From positions 434,001 through 498,000 of the forward strand of contig NZ_JAFCNB010000002.1 of NCBI RefSeq assembly GCF_017896165.1: a DNA stretch of 64,000 nucleotides, given 5' to 3'. Origin of the DNA: Microbispora oryzae (GTDB lineage: Bacteria > Actinomycetota > Actinomycetes > Streptosporangiales > Streptosporangiaceae). Numbering within the stretch: position 1 is the first letter of the stretch; each line of letters opens with the position of its first letter. Made by a program: the position numbers and the translations under genes. Below are positions 57,212-64,000 of this stretch, piece after piece. The notes under the pieces are model-generated. The model made no database searches, was not told the origin of the DNA, and saw only the letters and a list, made by a program, of their open reading frames with translations.

Positions 57212-58786
57212 TCAGGCGCCGTGCCCCGCGCGCAGCAGCCCGTACGTGACGGCCTGCTCCAGCGCGCCCCAGGACGCCTGGATGATGTTCTCGTCGACAC
57301 CCACAGTGGCCCATTCGCCGGTGGCGTCGCTGGACGTGATGAGCACCCGGGTGACGGCGTCCGTTCCGTGGGTCCCCTCAAGGATGCGGACCTTGAAGTC
57401 GATGAGCTCCACCTCGGCCAGCTCGGGGTAGAGCTTCTCCAGGGCCACGCGTACGGCCTTGTCGAGGGCGTTGACCGGGCCGTTCCCCTCACCGGTCGCC
57501 ACGATCCGCTCGCCCTTGGCGTGGAGCTTCACCGTGGCCTCGCTGACCACGTCGCCTCCGGGCCGGCGCTCGACGATCACCCGCCACGACTCGACCGAGA
57601 AGTGCCGGCGGCTCTCCCCTCCGACCATGTCACGCAGCAGCAGCTCGAAGGAGGCGTCCGCGGCGTCGAACGTGTACCCCCGGGACTCCAGCTCCTTGAC
57701 CCGCTCGACCAGTTCCCGGGACTGCTCGGCCGTGAGGTCGTAGCCCAGCTCGCGGCCCTTGAGCTCCACGGACGCCCGCCCGGCCATGTCGGAGACCAGC
57801 ATCCGCATGTCGTTCCCCACCTGAGCGGGGTCGATGTGCTGGTAGAGGTTCGGGTCCACCTTGATCGCGGAGGCGTGCAGCCCGGCCTTGTGCGCGAACG
57901 CCGACGTCCCGACATAAGGCTGGTGGGAGTTGGGTGTGACGTTGGTGACCTCGGTGATCGCGTGCGCGACCCGGGTCATCTCCCGCAGGGCGTGCGTGGG
58001 AACGAGGTCGAAGCCCCGCTTCAGCTGGAGGTTCGCCACCACCGTGAAGAGATTGGCATTGCCCGAGCGCTCGCCGTACCCGTTGGCGCATCCCTGCACG
58101 TGGGTCGCGCCCGCGGTGACCGCGGCGAGCGTGTTCGCCACCGCGCAGCCCGTGTCGTCGTGGCAGTGGATGCCGATCCTGGCCTGCGTGCCGACCGCCG
58201 CGTGCACGACCTCGGCCAGCTCGTCGGGGAGCATGCCCCCGTTGGTGTCGCAGAGCGCGATCACCGAGGCGCCCGCCTCCGTCGCCGTACGGATGACCTC
58301 CAGGGCGTACGCCGGATTGGAGCGGTAGCCATCGAAGAAGTGCTCGGCGTCGAGGAAGACTCGCTGGCCCTCCGCACGCAGGTGGGAGACCGTGTCGCGG
58401 ATCATCGCGAGGTTCTCCTCCAGTGTGGTGCGGAGGGCCAGCTCCACGTGCCGGTCGTGGCTTTTGGCCACAAGGGTCACGACCGGCGCACCCGAGTCGC
58501 GCAGGGCGGCCACCAGCGGATCGTCGGCGGCCTTCACCCCGGCCCGGCGGGTCGCGCCGAACGCGGCGAGCTGCGCGTGCTTCAGGTCGAGCTCGGTACG
58601 GGCCCGCCGGAAGAACTCGGTGTCCTTGGGATTGGCGCCCGGCCATCCGCCCTCGATGAAGCCGACGCCGAGTCCGTCCAGGTGACGGGCGATGGCCAGC
58701 TTGTCGGCCACGGAGAGGTTGAGCCCCTCCTGCTGCGCCCCGTCGCGGAGCGTGGTGTCGTACACGTGAAAGCCGTCGTCGCCCAT
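57212..58786 (-). CDS. cimA: (R)-citramalate synthase
   Basis: The 524-residue enzyme condenses pyruvate and acetyl-CoA to citramalate, a threonine-independent entry to isoleucine. It has the HMGL-like barrel (VYDTTLRDGAQQEGLNLSVA, CDTNGGMLPDELAE, GIHCHDDTGCAVANTLAAV) and the C-terminal LeuA regulatory domain (GEGNGPVNALDKAVRVAL, LITSSDATGEWATVGVDENI). GAAGGAG stands before ATG 58786. A leader peptide and terminator upstream indicate attenuation by branched-chain amino acid supply. Confidence 0.95.
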   Translation of the reverse strand: MGDDGFHVYDTTLRDGAQQEGLNLSVADKLAIARHLDGLGVGFIEGGWPGANPKDTEFFRRARTELDLKHAQLAAFGATRRAGVKAADDPLVAALRDSGAPVVTLVAKSHDRHVELALRTTLEENLAMIRDTVSHLRAEGQRVFLDAEHFFDGYRSNPAYALEVIRTATEAGASVIALCDTNGGMLPDELAEVVHAAVGTQARIGIHCHDDTGCAVANTLAAVTAGATHVQGCANGYGERSGNANLFTVVANLQLKRGFDLVPTHALREMTRVAHAITEVTNVTPNSHQPYVGTSAFAHKAGLHASAIKVDPNLYQHIDPAQVGNDMRMLVSDMAGRASVELKGRELGYDLTAEQSRELVERVKELESRGYTFDAADASFELLLRDMVGGESRRHFSVESWRVIVERRPGGDVVSEATVKLHAKGERIVATGEGNGPVNALDKAVRVALEKLYPELAEVELIDFKVRILEGTHGTDAVTRVLITSSDATGEWATVGVDENIIQASWGALEQAVTYGLLRAGHGA

Positions 58787-58835
58787 TTGTGAGTCTCCTT
58801 CGCGGATATCGGTATCGCCGCGCGCCCATCAGCCC

Positions 58836-58868
58836 AAATAAAAAGACCCCTCACGGACGTGAGAGGTC
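58836..58868 (-). terminator. Attenuator terminator in the cimA leader
   Basis: In minus-strand RNA GACCUCUCAC (58868-58859) pairs with GUGAGGGGUC (58854-58845, one G-U), followed at once by UUUUUAUUU (58844-58836). It is a textbook intrinsic terminator located before the cimA start. A second 10-bp hairpin (58900-58891 with 58879-58870) stands one base upstream, and AGACC at its foot could instead pair with GGUCU in the leader codons. Confidence 0.8.
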
Positions 58869-58887
58869 TGCGCGTCGGCGATGTCCT

Positions 58888-58929
58888 TCAGCCGACGCGC
58901 CTGCCGATAATGAGCAGACCGTAAAGCAT
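58888..58929 (-). CDS. cimA leader peptide
   Basis: A 13-codon frame, MLYGLLIIGRRVG, starts at ATG 58929 and stops at 58888, just ahead of the two hairpins. Four consecutive Leu/Ile codons (CTG CTC ATT ATC) fit ribosome-mediated attenuation in response to leucine or isoleucine. No ribosome site is obvious, as in leaderless leader peptides. Confidence 0.65.
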   Translation of the reverse strand: MLYGLLIIGRRVG

Positions 58930-59048
58930 GGTGACACGCAGTCTGCCACATCACTCCACCATCTGGCACATCGATCTCGGAATCCGAGATGCGGCGTGCC
59001 GCCCGGCGAGGCCCGCGAACCTGGGAGAGCCGATCTAAGGTGGACCCC

Positions 59049-59699
59049 ATGAAGGGTGCTTTCATCGCTCACGACGTGGCCGAATACGCCTCCGCCCACA
59101 CCACTCCGCCCGACGACCTCCTGGCGAGCCTCGCGGAGGAGACGCGGAGGCAGACCGGAGACCGCTCCGGCATGCAGATCATCCCGGAACAGGGCGTCCT
59201 GCTCACGATGCTCGTCCAGCTCGCGGGCGCGCGGCGGGCCGTGGAGGTCGGCACCTTCACCGGATACTCCTCGATCTGCGTCGCCAGAGGACTCCCGGAA
59301 GACGGCCGCCTGCTGGCCTGCGACGTCAGCGAGGAGTGGACCTCGATCGCCCGCCGCTACTGGGACAAGGCCGGCCTGACCGGGAAGATCGAGCTCCGCC
59401 TGGGCCCCGCGGCGGACACCCTTCGGGCGCTTCCCGAGGAGGAGCTCTTCGACTTCGCCTTCATCGACGCCGACAAGCCGGCGTACCCCGTCTACTACGA
59501 GGAGATCCTCCGGCGGCTCGCCCCCGGCGGACTGATCACGGTGGACAACACCCTGCAGAGCGGGCGGATCGCCGACCCCTCCGCCGAGGGAAACGTGCCG
59601 GCGATGCGGGCGTTCAACGATCTCGTGGCGGCCGACTCGCGGGTGACCACGGTCCTGCTCCCCTTCGCCGACGGCCTGACGCTCATCCGGAAGAACTGA
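59049..59699 (+). CDS. SAM-dependent O-methyltransferase (class I, COMT-like)
   Basis: The 216-residue protein is a cation-dependent catechol-type O-methyltransferase: QIIPEQGVLLTMLVQLAGAR, VEVGTFTGYSSICVARGLPE (SAM), the metal site FIDADKPAYPVYYEEIL, and TVDNTLQSGRI. The acceptor is unknown. TAAGGT at 59035-59040 ends 8 bases before ATG, so the message is probably leaderless. Confidence 0.92.
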   Translation: MKGAFIAHDVAEYASAHTTPPDDLLASLAEETRRQTGDRSGMQIIPEQGVLLTMLVQLAGARRAVEVGTFTGYSSICVARGLPEDGRLLACDVSEEWTSIARRYWDKAGLTGKIELRLGPAADTLRALPEEELFDFAFIDADKPAYPVYYEEILRRLAPGGLITVDNTLQSGRIADPSAEGNVPAMRAFNDLVAADSRVTTVLLPFADGLTLIRKN

Positions 59700-59740
59700 G
59701 CGCGCCCACTGCCTGCCGGAACCGTGGACGGCGGACCTGA

Positions 59741-59775
59741 GACCCCTTGGACGGCTGATCCCAAGGGGTCTTTTC
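59741..59775 (+). terminator. Terminator after the O-methyltransferase gene
   Basis: A 10-bp stem GACCCCTTGG/CCAAGGGGTC (59741-59750 with 59761-59770) is followed by TTTTC. The convergent ilvE ends close by. Confidence 0.85.
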
Positions 59776-59797
59776 TCTGGCCCCGGTCCCGTCGGAA

Positions 59798-60889
59798 CTA
59801 GCAGACCTTGTGCACCCAGTTGTGCGTGTCGGGACGGGCGCCGTACTGGATACCGACGAGTTCCTCCCTGATCCTGCGGGTGACCGGGCCGGTGCCGCCG
59901 TCGCCGACGACCCACTCGCGGTCGGAGCCCTTGACCGCGCCCACCGGCGTCACGACCGCCGCGGTGCCGCAGGCGAAGACTTCCGTCAGCTCACCCGTCT
60001 CACAACCGGCCTGCCACTCCTCGATCGAGATCTTCCCCTCTTCCGCCCGCAGGCCGAGTTCCTCGGCCAGGCTGAGGATCGAGTCCCGGGTGATGCCGGG
60101 CAGCAGCGTCCCGGTGAGCGCCGGGGTGAGGAGACGATCACCGAAGACGAAGAAGAGGTTCATGCCGCCCATCTCCTCCACCCAGCGGTGCTCGAAGGCG
60201 TCGAGCCAGACCACCTGGTCGCAGCCCTGCTCCACGGCCTGGCGCTGCGCGACGAAGGCCGCCGCGTAGTTGCCGCCGCACTTGGCGAAGCCGGTGCCGC
60301 CGGGCGCCGCACGGGTGTACTCGGTGGACAGCCAGACCGTGACCGGCTTCAGCCCGCTGGTGAAGTACGACGCGGCGGGCGAGGCGATGACCATGTAGCG
60401 GTAGGTGCCCGAGGGGTGGTTCACCCCCAGCCCGACCTGGGTGGCGATCATGAAGGGCCGCAGGTAGAGGCTGTGTCCCTCCGTCGTCGGCACCCAGTCA
60501 CGATCGGTGCGGACAAGCAGGTCGAGCGACTCCACGAACACGTCCTCGGGCAACTCGGGCATGGCCATCCGCGCCGCGGACTGGTTGAACCTCGCCGCGT
60601 TGGCGTGCGGCCGGAACGAGACGATCGACCCGTTGGTCTGCCGGTACGCCTTGAGGCCCTCGAACAGCTCCTGCGCGTAGTGGAAGACGGCCGTCGCGGG
60701 GTCGAGGACCAGCGGGGCGTACGGCTCAAGGCGCGCGTCGTGCCAGCCGCGTCCCTCGGTCCAGTCGACGGCGATCATGTGATCGGTGAAGGTCTGCCCG
60801 AAACCGGGGCTCGCCAGCACCTGCTCCCGCTCGGCCGCGCTGCGGGCCCGCTCGTTGAGGTGCACATCGAAGCTGAGGTGGGTGGTCAT
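59798..60889 (-). CDS. ilvE: Branched-chain amino acid aminotransferase
   Basis: The 363-residue PLP enzyme transfers the last amino group to leucine, isoleucine and valine. It is the long (type II) BCAT: HYAQELFEGLKAYRQTNGSI, RFNQSAARMAMPELP, the PLP Lys in GGTGFAKCGGNYAAA and GGMNLFFVFGD. ATG 60889 follows AAGGAT. A dyad lies upstream of the start. The gene is separated from leuB by a strong terminator. Confidence 0.96.
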   Translation of the reverse strand: MTTHLSFDVHLNERARSAAEREQVLASPGFGQTFTDHMIAVDWTEGRGWHDARLEPYAPLVLDPATAVFHYAQELFEGLKAYRQTNGSIVSFRPHANAARFNQSAARMAMPELPEDVFVESLDLLVRTDRDWVPTTEGHSLYLRPFMIATQVGLGVNHPSGTYRYMVIASPAASYFTSGLKPVTVWLSTEYTRAAPGGTGFAKCGGNYAAAFVAQRQAVEQGCDQVVWLDAFEHRWVEEMGGMNLFFVFGDRLLTPALTGTLLPGITRDSILSLAEELGLRAEEGKISIEEWQAGCETGELTEVFACGTAAVVTPVGAVKGSDREWVVGDGGTGPVTRRIREELVGIQYGARPDTHNWVHKVC

Positions 60890-60911
60890 CGCGAGCATCC
60901 TTCTTTCTACG

Positions 60912-60934
60912 TCGTCACAGTCATTGTGCGACGA
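60912..60934. promoter_or_regulatory. Candidate operator in the ilvE leader
   Basis: An imperfect dyad with arms TCGTCaCA and TGcGACGA (seven of eight pairs) is centred 34 bases before the ilvE start. Confidence 0.35.
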
Positions 60935-60970
60935 ATGTGCTATGGGAAAACTAGGGCATTCGACAGGTAT

Positions 60971-61009
60971 GAAAAAGCGCATGGCGGCCCGTGATGGGCC
61001 GCCATGCGC
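60971..61009 (-). terminator. Terminator after leuB
   Basis: A perfect 14-bp stem (60977-60990 with 60996-61009) with a 5-nt loop is followed, on the minus strand, by TTTTTC. It lies 25 bases past the leuB stop. Confidence 0.9.
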
Positions 61010-61034
61010 TGTGGTAGGTGAGTAGCGGCCCGGA

Positions 61035-62081
61035 TCAGCCGGCTACTCGGGCGGTGATGTCGTCGCCGATCTCCCGGGTGGTCCGTCCGCTCCAACCGCT
61101 CTGGCGCTCCAGGAGGTCGTCGGCGACGGCCTGCTCAACTCGTTCCGCCGCCTCGGACAGGCCGAGGTGGTCGAGGAGCATGGCGACCGAGAGGATGGTG
61201 GCGGTCGGGTCGGCCTTACCCTGGCCCGCGATGTCGGGGGCGCTGCCGTGGACGGGCTCGAACATGGAGGGCGCCGTCCGCTCCGGGTTGACGTTGCCGC
61301 TGGCCGCGAGTCCGATGCCACCCGCGACCGCCGCGCCGATGTCCGTGAGGATGTCGCCGAACAGGTTGTCGGTCACGATCACGTCGAACCTGGCGGGCTG
61401 GTTGACGAAGAACATCGAGGCCGCGTCGACGTGGCAGTAGTCGGTCTCCACCTCGGGGTATTCCAGGCTGAGGCGGTCGACCGTACGGGCCCACAGGTCA
61501 CCGGCGTAGGTCAGCACGTTGGTCTTGTGCACGAGCGTCAGCTTCCGGCGGGGCCGGCTGAGCGCCTTCTCGAACGCGTAGCGGACGACACGCTCAACCC
61601 CGTAGGCGGTGTTCAGCGACTCCTGCGTGGCGATCTCGTGCTCGGTGCCGCGGCGCATCACGCCACCCGCTCCGGCGTACGGGCCCTCGGTGCCCTCGCG
61701 GACGACGATCATGTCGATGTCCTCGGGGCTGACGCCCCCGAGCGGGGTGGCGACGCCGGGGAAGAGCTTGACCGGGCGGAGGTTCACGTAGTGGTCGAGC
61801 TCGAACCTGAGCTTGAGCAGCAGGTCACGCTCCAGCACCCCCGGCGGGACGCTCGGGTGACCGACAGCGCCGAGCAGGATGGCGTCGTATCCTCGCAGCT
61901 CGTCGAGCACGTCGTCGGGAAGCGTCTCGCCGCTCAGGTTGTAGCGCCTCGCACCGAGGTCGTATTCGGTCGTCTCGACCTTGACGCCCACGGCGTTCAG
62001 CACCTTGAGGCCCTCGGTCACGACCTCGGTCCCGATTCCGTCGCCAGGGATGACCGCCAGGCGGATGTTGCTCGACTCCAT
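61035..62081 (-). CDS. leuB: 3-isopropylmalate dehydrogenase
   Basis: The 348-residue enzyme oxidises and decarboxylates 3-isopropylmalate in leucine synthesis. It has [29 protein letters not shown], the catalytic-site Tyr/Lys region and [20 protein letters not shown], with NAD-specific [18 protein letters not shown] 62081 stands 6 bases after a TAAGGT -10, so the mRNA is probably leaderless. Confidence 0.96.
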   Translation of the reverse strand: MESSNIRLAVIPGDGIGTEVVTEGLKVLNAVGVKVETTEYDLGARRYNLSGETLPDDVLDELRGYDAILLGAVGHPSVPPGVLERDLLLKLRFELDHYVNLRPVKLFPGVATPLGGVSPEDIDMIVVREGTEGPYAGAGGVMRRGTEHEIATQESLNTAYGVERVVRYAFEKALSRPRRKLTLVHKTNVLTYAGDLWARTVDRLSLEYPEVETDYCHVDAASMFFVNQPARFDVIVTDNLFGDILTDIGAAVAGGIGLAASGNVNPERTAPSMFEPVHGSAPDIAGQGKADPTATILSVAMLLDHLGLSEAAERVEQAVADDLLERQSGWSGRTTREIGDDITARVAG

Positions 62082-62087
62082 GCGAGT

Positions 62088-62119
62088 ACCTTACCCGTTG
62101 TCTCGGTGCTTGAGCACCG
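62088..62119 (-). promoter_or_regulatory. leuB promoter with upstream dyad
   Basis: TAAGGT (62093-62088, minus strand) ends 6 bases before the leuB ATG. A perfect 7-bp dyad CGGTGCT-TG-AGCACCG at 62104-62119 covers the expected -35 region and is a candidate operator. Confidence 0.5.
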
Positions 62120-62148
62120 GTCTCACTATTCGGTCGCCACGGGCTCGG

Positions 62149-62259
62149 TCAACGCTGGGGGATGCCGCCGTTGTCACGGCGGTCGAGGGCGATCTGCAGC
62201 GCCGCCGCGGCCTCGTCCTCATGCTCGTCGGCACGGTTCCACGGATACATCTCGTACAT
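62149..62259 (-). CDS. Probable 36-residue small protein upstream of leuB
   Basis: A minus-strand frame from ATG 62259 encodes MYEMYPWNRADEHEDEAAAA then LQIALDRRDNGGIPQR. About 30 of 36 codons end in G or C, like real genes here, and the sequence is a plausible acidic helix. An ATG at 62271 would add four residues. No ribosome site and no family known to me. Confidence 0.45.
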   Translation of the reverse strand: MYEMYPWNRADEHEDEAAAALQIALDRRDNGGIPQR

Positions 62260-62606
62260 GGCGGGTCTCATCTCGACAGAAGGGATTCCGTGGGACGGGT
62301 TCGGATGGCGAACCCCGATGGTCCGGCTCCGGTTCGGACGCGGATCGCGCGTCGCGGAACACCGAGCCGACAGCCCCGAGCCGCGCGCGGCGGCGGGCCT
62401 GCCCCTGCCTGATCAGGCGTCACCACAGGCCGTCGCACGTACGGACACCTGCGGTTTCGTTACCCACGACACTACCTCAGAATCTCTTAGGACGACCTAG
62501 TATCTTGCATTCTGAGACAACGGGTTCACCGGACGGGGGCGGGGCCGGGCGGCCGGCCCCCGGGGACCGGCGGCAAAGAGGCGCGGGAGAAAGAGACCCG
62601 GGACGC

Positions 62607-62640
62607 AAGAAGCCCCGCCGTCCACGAGGGGCGGCGGGGC
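62607..62640 (-). terminator. Terminator after serA
   Basis: A 9-bp stem (62612-62620 with 62632-62640) followed on the minus strand by TTCTT lies 91 bases past the serA stop. Confidence 0.7.
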
Positions 62641-62665
62641 CAGACGGGTCGGACACCCATGACGT

Positions 62666-62718
62666 CAGTGACGTTCAGTGACTTCCGTGACCTCAGCGAG
62701 GCCAGTGACGTTCAGTGA
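62666..62718. repeat. 16-bp direct repeat with CAGTGA cores
   Basis: CAGTGACGTTCAGTGA occurs perfectly at 62666-62681 and 62703-62718, just downstream of the serA stop; a further CAGTGA follows at about 62723. Confidence 0.9.
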
Positions 62719-62730
62719 TGTCCAGTGAGA

Positions 62731-64000
62731 TCAGTCCTCCAAGTCGACCGTACGGCCGCTGTCGGCGCCGATCTCGCCGCCGATCTGCTCAACCACCTCG
62801 GACGGGATCGCCGAGTCGACGGTCAGCGCGATCAGGGCCTTGCCGCCCTTGACGTCCCGCGAGACCTGCATCGAGGCGATGTTGATCCCGTGCTCGCCGA
62901 GCAGCCGGCCGACGATGCCCACGATGCCGGGCCGGTCGGTGTAGGTGAAGAACGCGAGGTGCTCGGTGGGCTCGATCTCCATCGCGTAGCCGTTGACCTC
63001 GACGATCTTGGTGATCTGCCGGGGCCCGGACAGCGTGCCGGAGACCGACACGGTGCGCCCGTCGGCCAGCACGCCGCGGACGGTCACGACGTTGCGCCAG
63101 TCGGGGCTCTCCGCGCTCGTGACGAGCTCGACGACCGTGCCCCGGTCCTTGGCGAGCAGCGGGGCGTTGACGTAGGTGACCGCGTCCTCGACCACATCGG
63201 TGAACACGCCCTTGAGCGCCGCGAGCTCCAGTACGCGGACGTCCTCGGCGGCGATCTCGCCGCGGACCTCGACGTCGAGGCGGGCCGCGACCTCGCCGGC
63301 CAGGGCGGTGAAGATGCGGCCCAGCTTCTCGGTGAGCGGCAGGCCCGGCTTGACGTCCTCGGCCACGGCGCCGCCCTGGACGTTCACCGCGTCGGGCACG
63401 AACTCACCGGCCAGCGCGAGCTTGACGCTCCGCGCGACCTGGGTGCCGGCCTTCTCCTGCGCCTCGTGGGTGGACGCGCCGAGGTGCGGGGTCACCACGA
63501 CCTGGTCGAACTCGAACAGCGGGCTGTCGGTGCACGGCTCCTTGGCGAAGACGTCGATACCCGCGCCGGCCACCCGGCCCTCTTTGAGGGCGGAGTAGAG
63601 GGCGTTCTCGTCGATGATGCCGCCGCGCGCCACGTTCACCAGCCGCACGCTGGGCTTGACCAGGTGGAGCTCCCGGTCACCGATGAGACCGATGGTCTCC
63701 TTCGACTTCGGCAGGTGGACGGTGATGAAGTCGGCCTGCTGGAGCAGCTCCTCCAGCGTCACCAGCCGGACACCCATCTGCGCGGCCCGGGCCGGCTGCA
63801 GGTAGGGGTCGTACGCGATGATCTCGACGCCGAACGGCTGGAGCCGCTGGGCGACCAGCTGGCCGATCTTGCCAAGGCCGAGGACGCCGACGACCTTCTC
63901 GTCGAGCTCGACGCCGGTGTACTTGGAGCGCTTCCACTCGCCGTCCTTCAGGGCGGAGTGGGCCTGCGCCACGTTCCTGGCGCTGGCGAGGATCAGGGCG
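62731..64000 (-). CDS. serA: D-3-phosphoglycerate dehydrogenase (start outside window)
   Basis: The visible 422 codons run to the right edge without a start, so the N-terminal part (about 100 residues) is missing. The NAD Rossmann VVGVLGLGKIGQLVAQRLQP, NVARGGIIDENALYSAL with catalytic Arg, and VVVTPHLGASTHEAQEKAG with catalytic His are seen, followed by an ASB intervening domain and a C-terminal ACT domain (RPGIVGIVGRLLGEHGINIA) that senses serine. This is the long actinobacterial form that opens serine synthesis. Confidence 0.96.
   Translation of the reverse strand, partial: ALILASARNVAQAHSALKDGEWKRSKYTGVELDEKVVGVLGLGKIGQLVAQRLQPFGVEIIAYDPYLQPARAAQMGVRLVTLEELLQQADFITVHLPKSKETIGLIGDRELHLVKPSVRLVNVARGGIIDENALYSALKEGRVAGAGIDVFAKEPCTDSPLFEFDQVVVTPHLGASTHEAQEKAGTQVARSVKLALAGEFVPDAVNVQGGAVAEDVKPGLPLTEKLGRIFTALAGEVAARLDVEVRGEIAAEDVRVLELAALKGVFTDVVEDAVTYVNAPLLAKDRGTVVELVTSAESPDWRNVVTVRGVLADGRTVSVSGTLSGPRQITKIVEVNGYAMEIEPTEHLAFFTYTDRPGIVGIVGRLLGEHGINIASMQVSRDVKGGKALIALTVDSAIPSEVVEQIGGEIGADSGRTVDLED

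Larger units (their letters stand above)
62272..62730. other. Intergenic region between serA end and leuB upstream frame
   Basis: No larger gene is supported in these 459 bases. They hold an AT-richer stretch framed by the inverted repeat CTCAGAAT (62476-62483) and ATTCTGAG (62509-62516), the serA terminator (62607-62640) and clustered CAGTGA repeats (62666-62728). The AT-rich stretch could be a promoter reading toward leuB. Confidence 0.5.

Noticed and set aside
56808..57431. 207-codon plus-strand frame covering the gap between cimA and the globin operon
   Set aside because: It runs through a terminator hairpin and tandem repeats, and has no family resemblance.
58787..58990. T-box riboswitch upstream of cimA
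   Set aside because: No T-box consensus sequence or specifier-loop architecture; a leader peptide with Leu/Ile codons explains the terminator better.

Overview
The window is 64 kb of high-GC chromosome from an actinomycete. The evidence is strong G/C bias at third codon positions, many GTG/TTG starts, F420-linked genes (CofC, an LLM oxidoreductase), a SigR-type sigma factor, an NdgR regulator and a MhuD-type haem monooxygenase. The conserved gene order ftsY-smc-acyP-mutM-rnc-rpmF-DUF177-coaD-rsmD-recG-DhaL/FakA-rpmB-thiD-thiL-ddl-gpsA-plsC-cofC-hup-leuDC-ndgR-gltX-cimA-ilvE-leuB-serA is the one known from Streptomyces and its relatives. The absence of extra streptomycete genes and the general style suggest a Streptosporangiaceae-like genome, but that is inference. 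No prophage, transposase, CRISPR array or biosynthetic gene cluster is visible.

Layout. 1-12.5 kb is accessory and household: the tail of a probable secreted protein, an aldehyde dehydrogenase, an alpha/beta hydrolase, TypA/BipA, a PadR regulator divergent from a flavin monooxygenase with an operator between them, a SodC-like lipid-independent secreted protein, a HerA-like ATPase coupled to a deacetylase lipoprotein, an XRE-cupin regulator divergent from an EamA transporter, and a SigR-type sigma factor without an adjacent RsrA. 12.9-27.4 kb is the core cell-cycle, ribosome and repair block (ftsY to rpmB), nearly all on the minus strand. 27.4-36.4 kb carries thiamine kinases (thiD, thiL), an anchored CBM2-like protein, a stand-alone Lrp ligand domain, ddl, a PLP trans-sulfuration-type enzyme, gpsA, plsC and cofC. 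36.4-39.5 kb has an MFS exporter divergent from a TetR regulator across a repeat-rich promoter region, then HU. 39.5-44.4 kb is leuD-leuC with divergent ndgR and a large acidic protein of unknown function. 44.5-52.1 kb has an F420-type oxidoreductase, a MerR-reductase pair, a 107-bp tandem repeat next to tRNA-Glu/tRNA-Glu/tRNA-Gln, an M3 oligopeptidase, gltX and a FAH-family protein. 52.2-56.7 kb has a MhuD-like haem monooxygenase, a secreted polysaccharide lyase and a compact operon truncated haemoglobin - flavohaemoglobin - DivIVA-like protein. 57-64 kb is branched-chain amino acid and serine synthesis (cimA, ilvE, leuB, serA), each gene as its own transcription unit.

How the genes work together. 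leuC, leuD, leuB, cimA and ilvE together cover most of the leucine/isoleucine route; leuCD face NdgR across two matching TCTC-N7-GAGAC sites, and cimA carries its own control: a 13-residue leader peptide with Leu-Leu-Ile-Ile followed by a terminator with a U-run. GltX lies close to tRNA-Glu and tRNA-Gln genes, fitting a genome in which glutaminyl-tRNA is made by transamidation. CofC and the LLM oxidoreductase both point to coenzyme F420. The most unusual items are the globin-flavohaemoglobin-DivIVA operon, the tRNA-Glu-linked repeats, the His/Gly/Gln-rich insert in the MhuD-like enzyme, the SodC-like protein lacking two zinc ligands, the RsrA-less SigR and the clustered TCAGTG repeats behind three genes.
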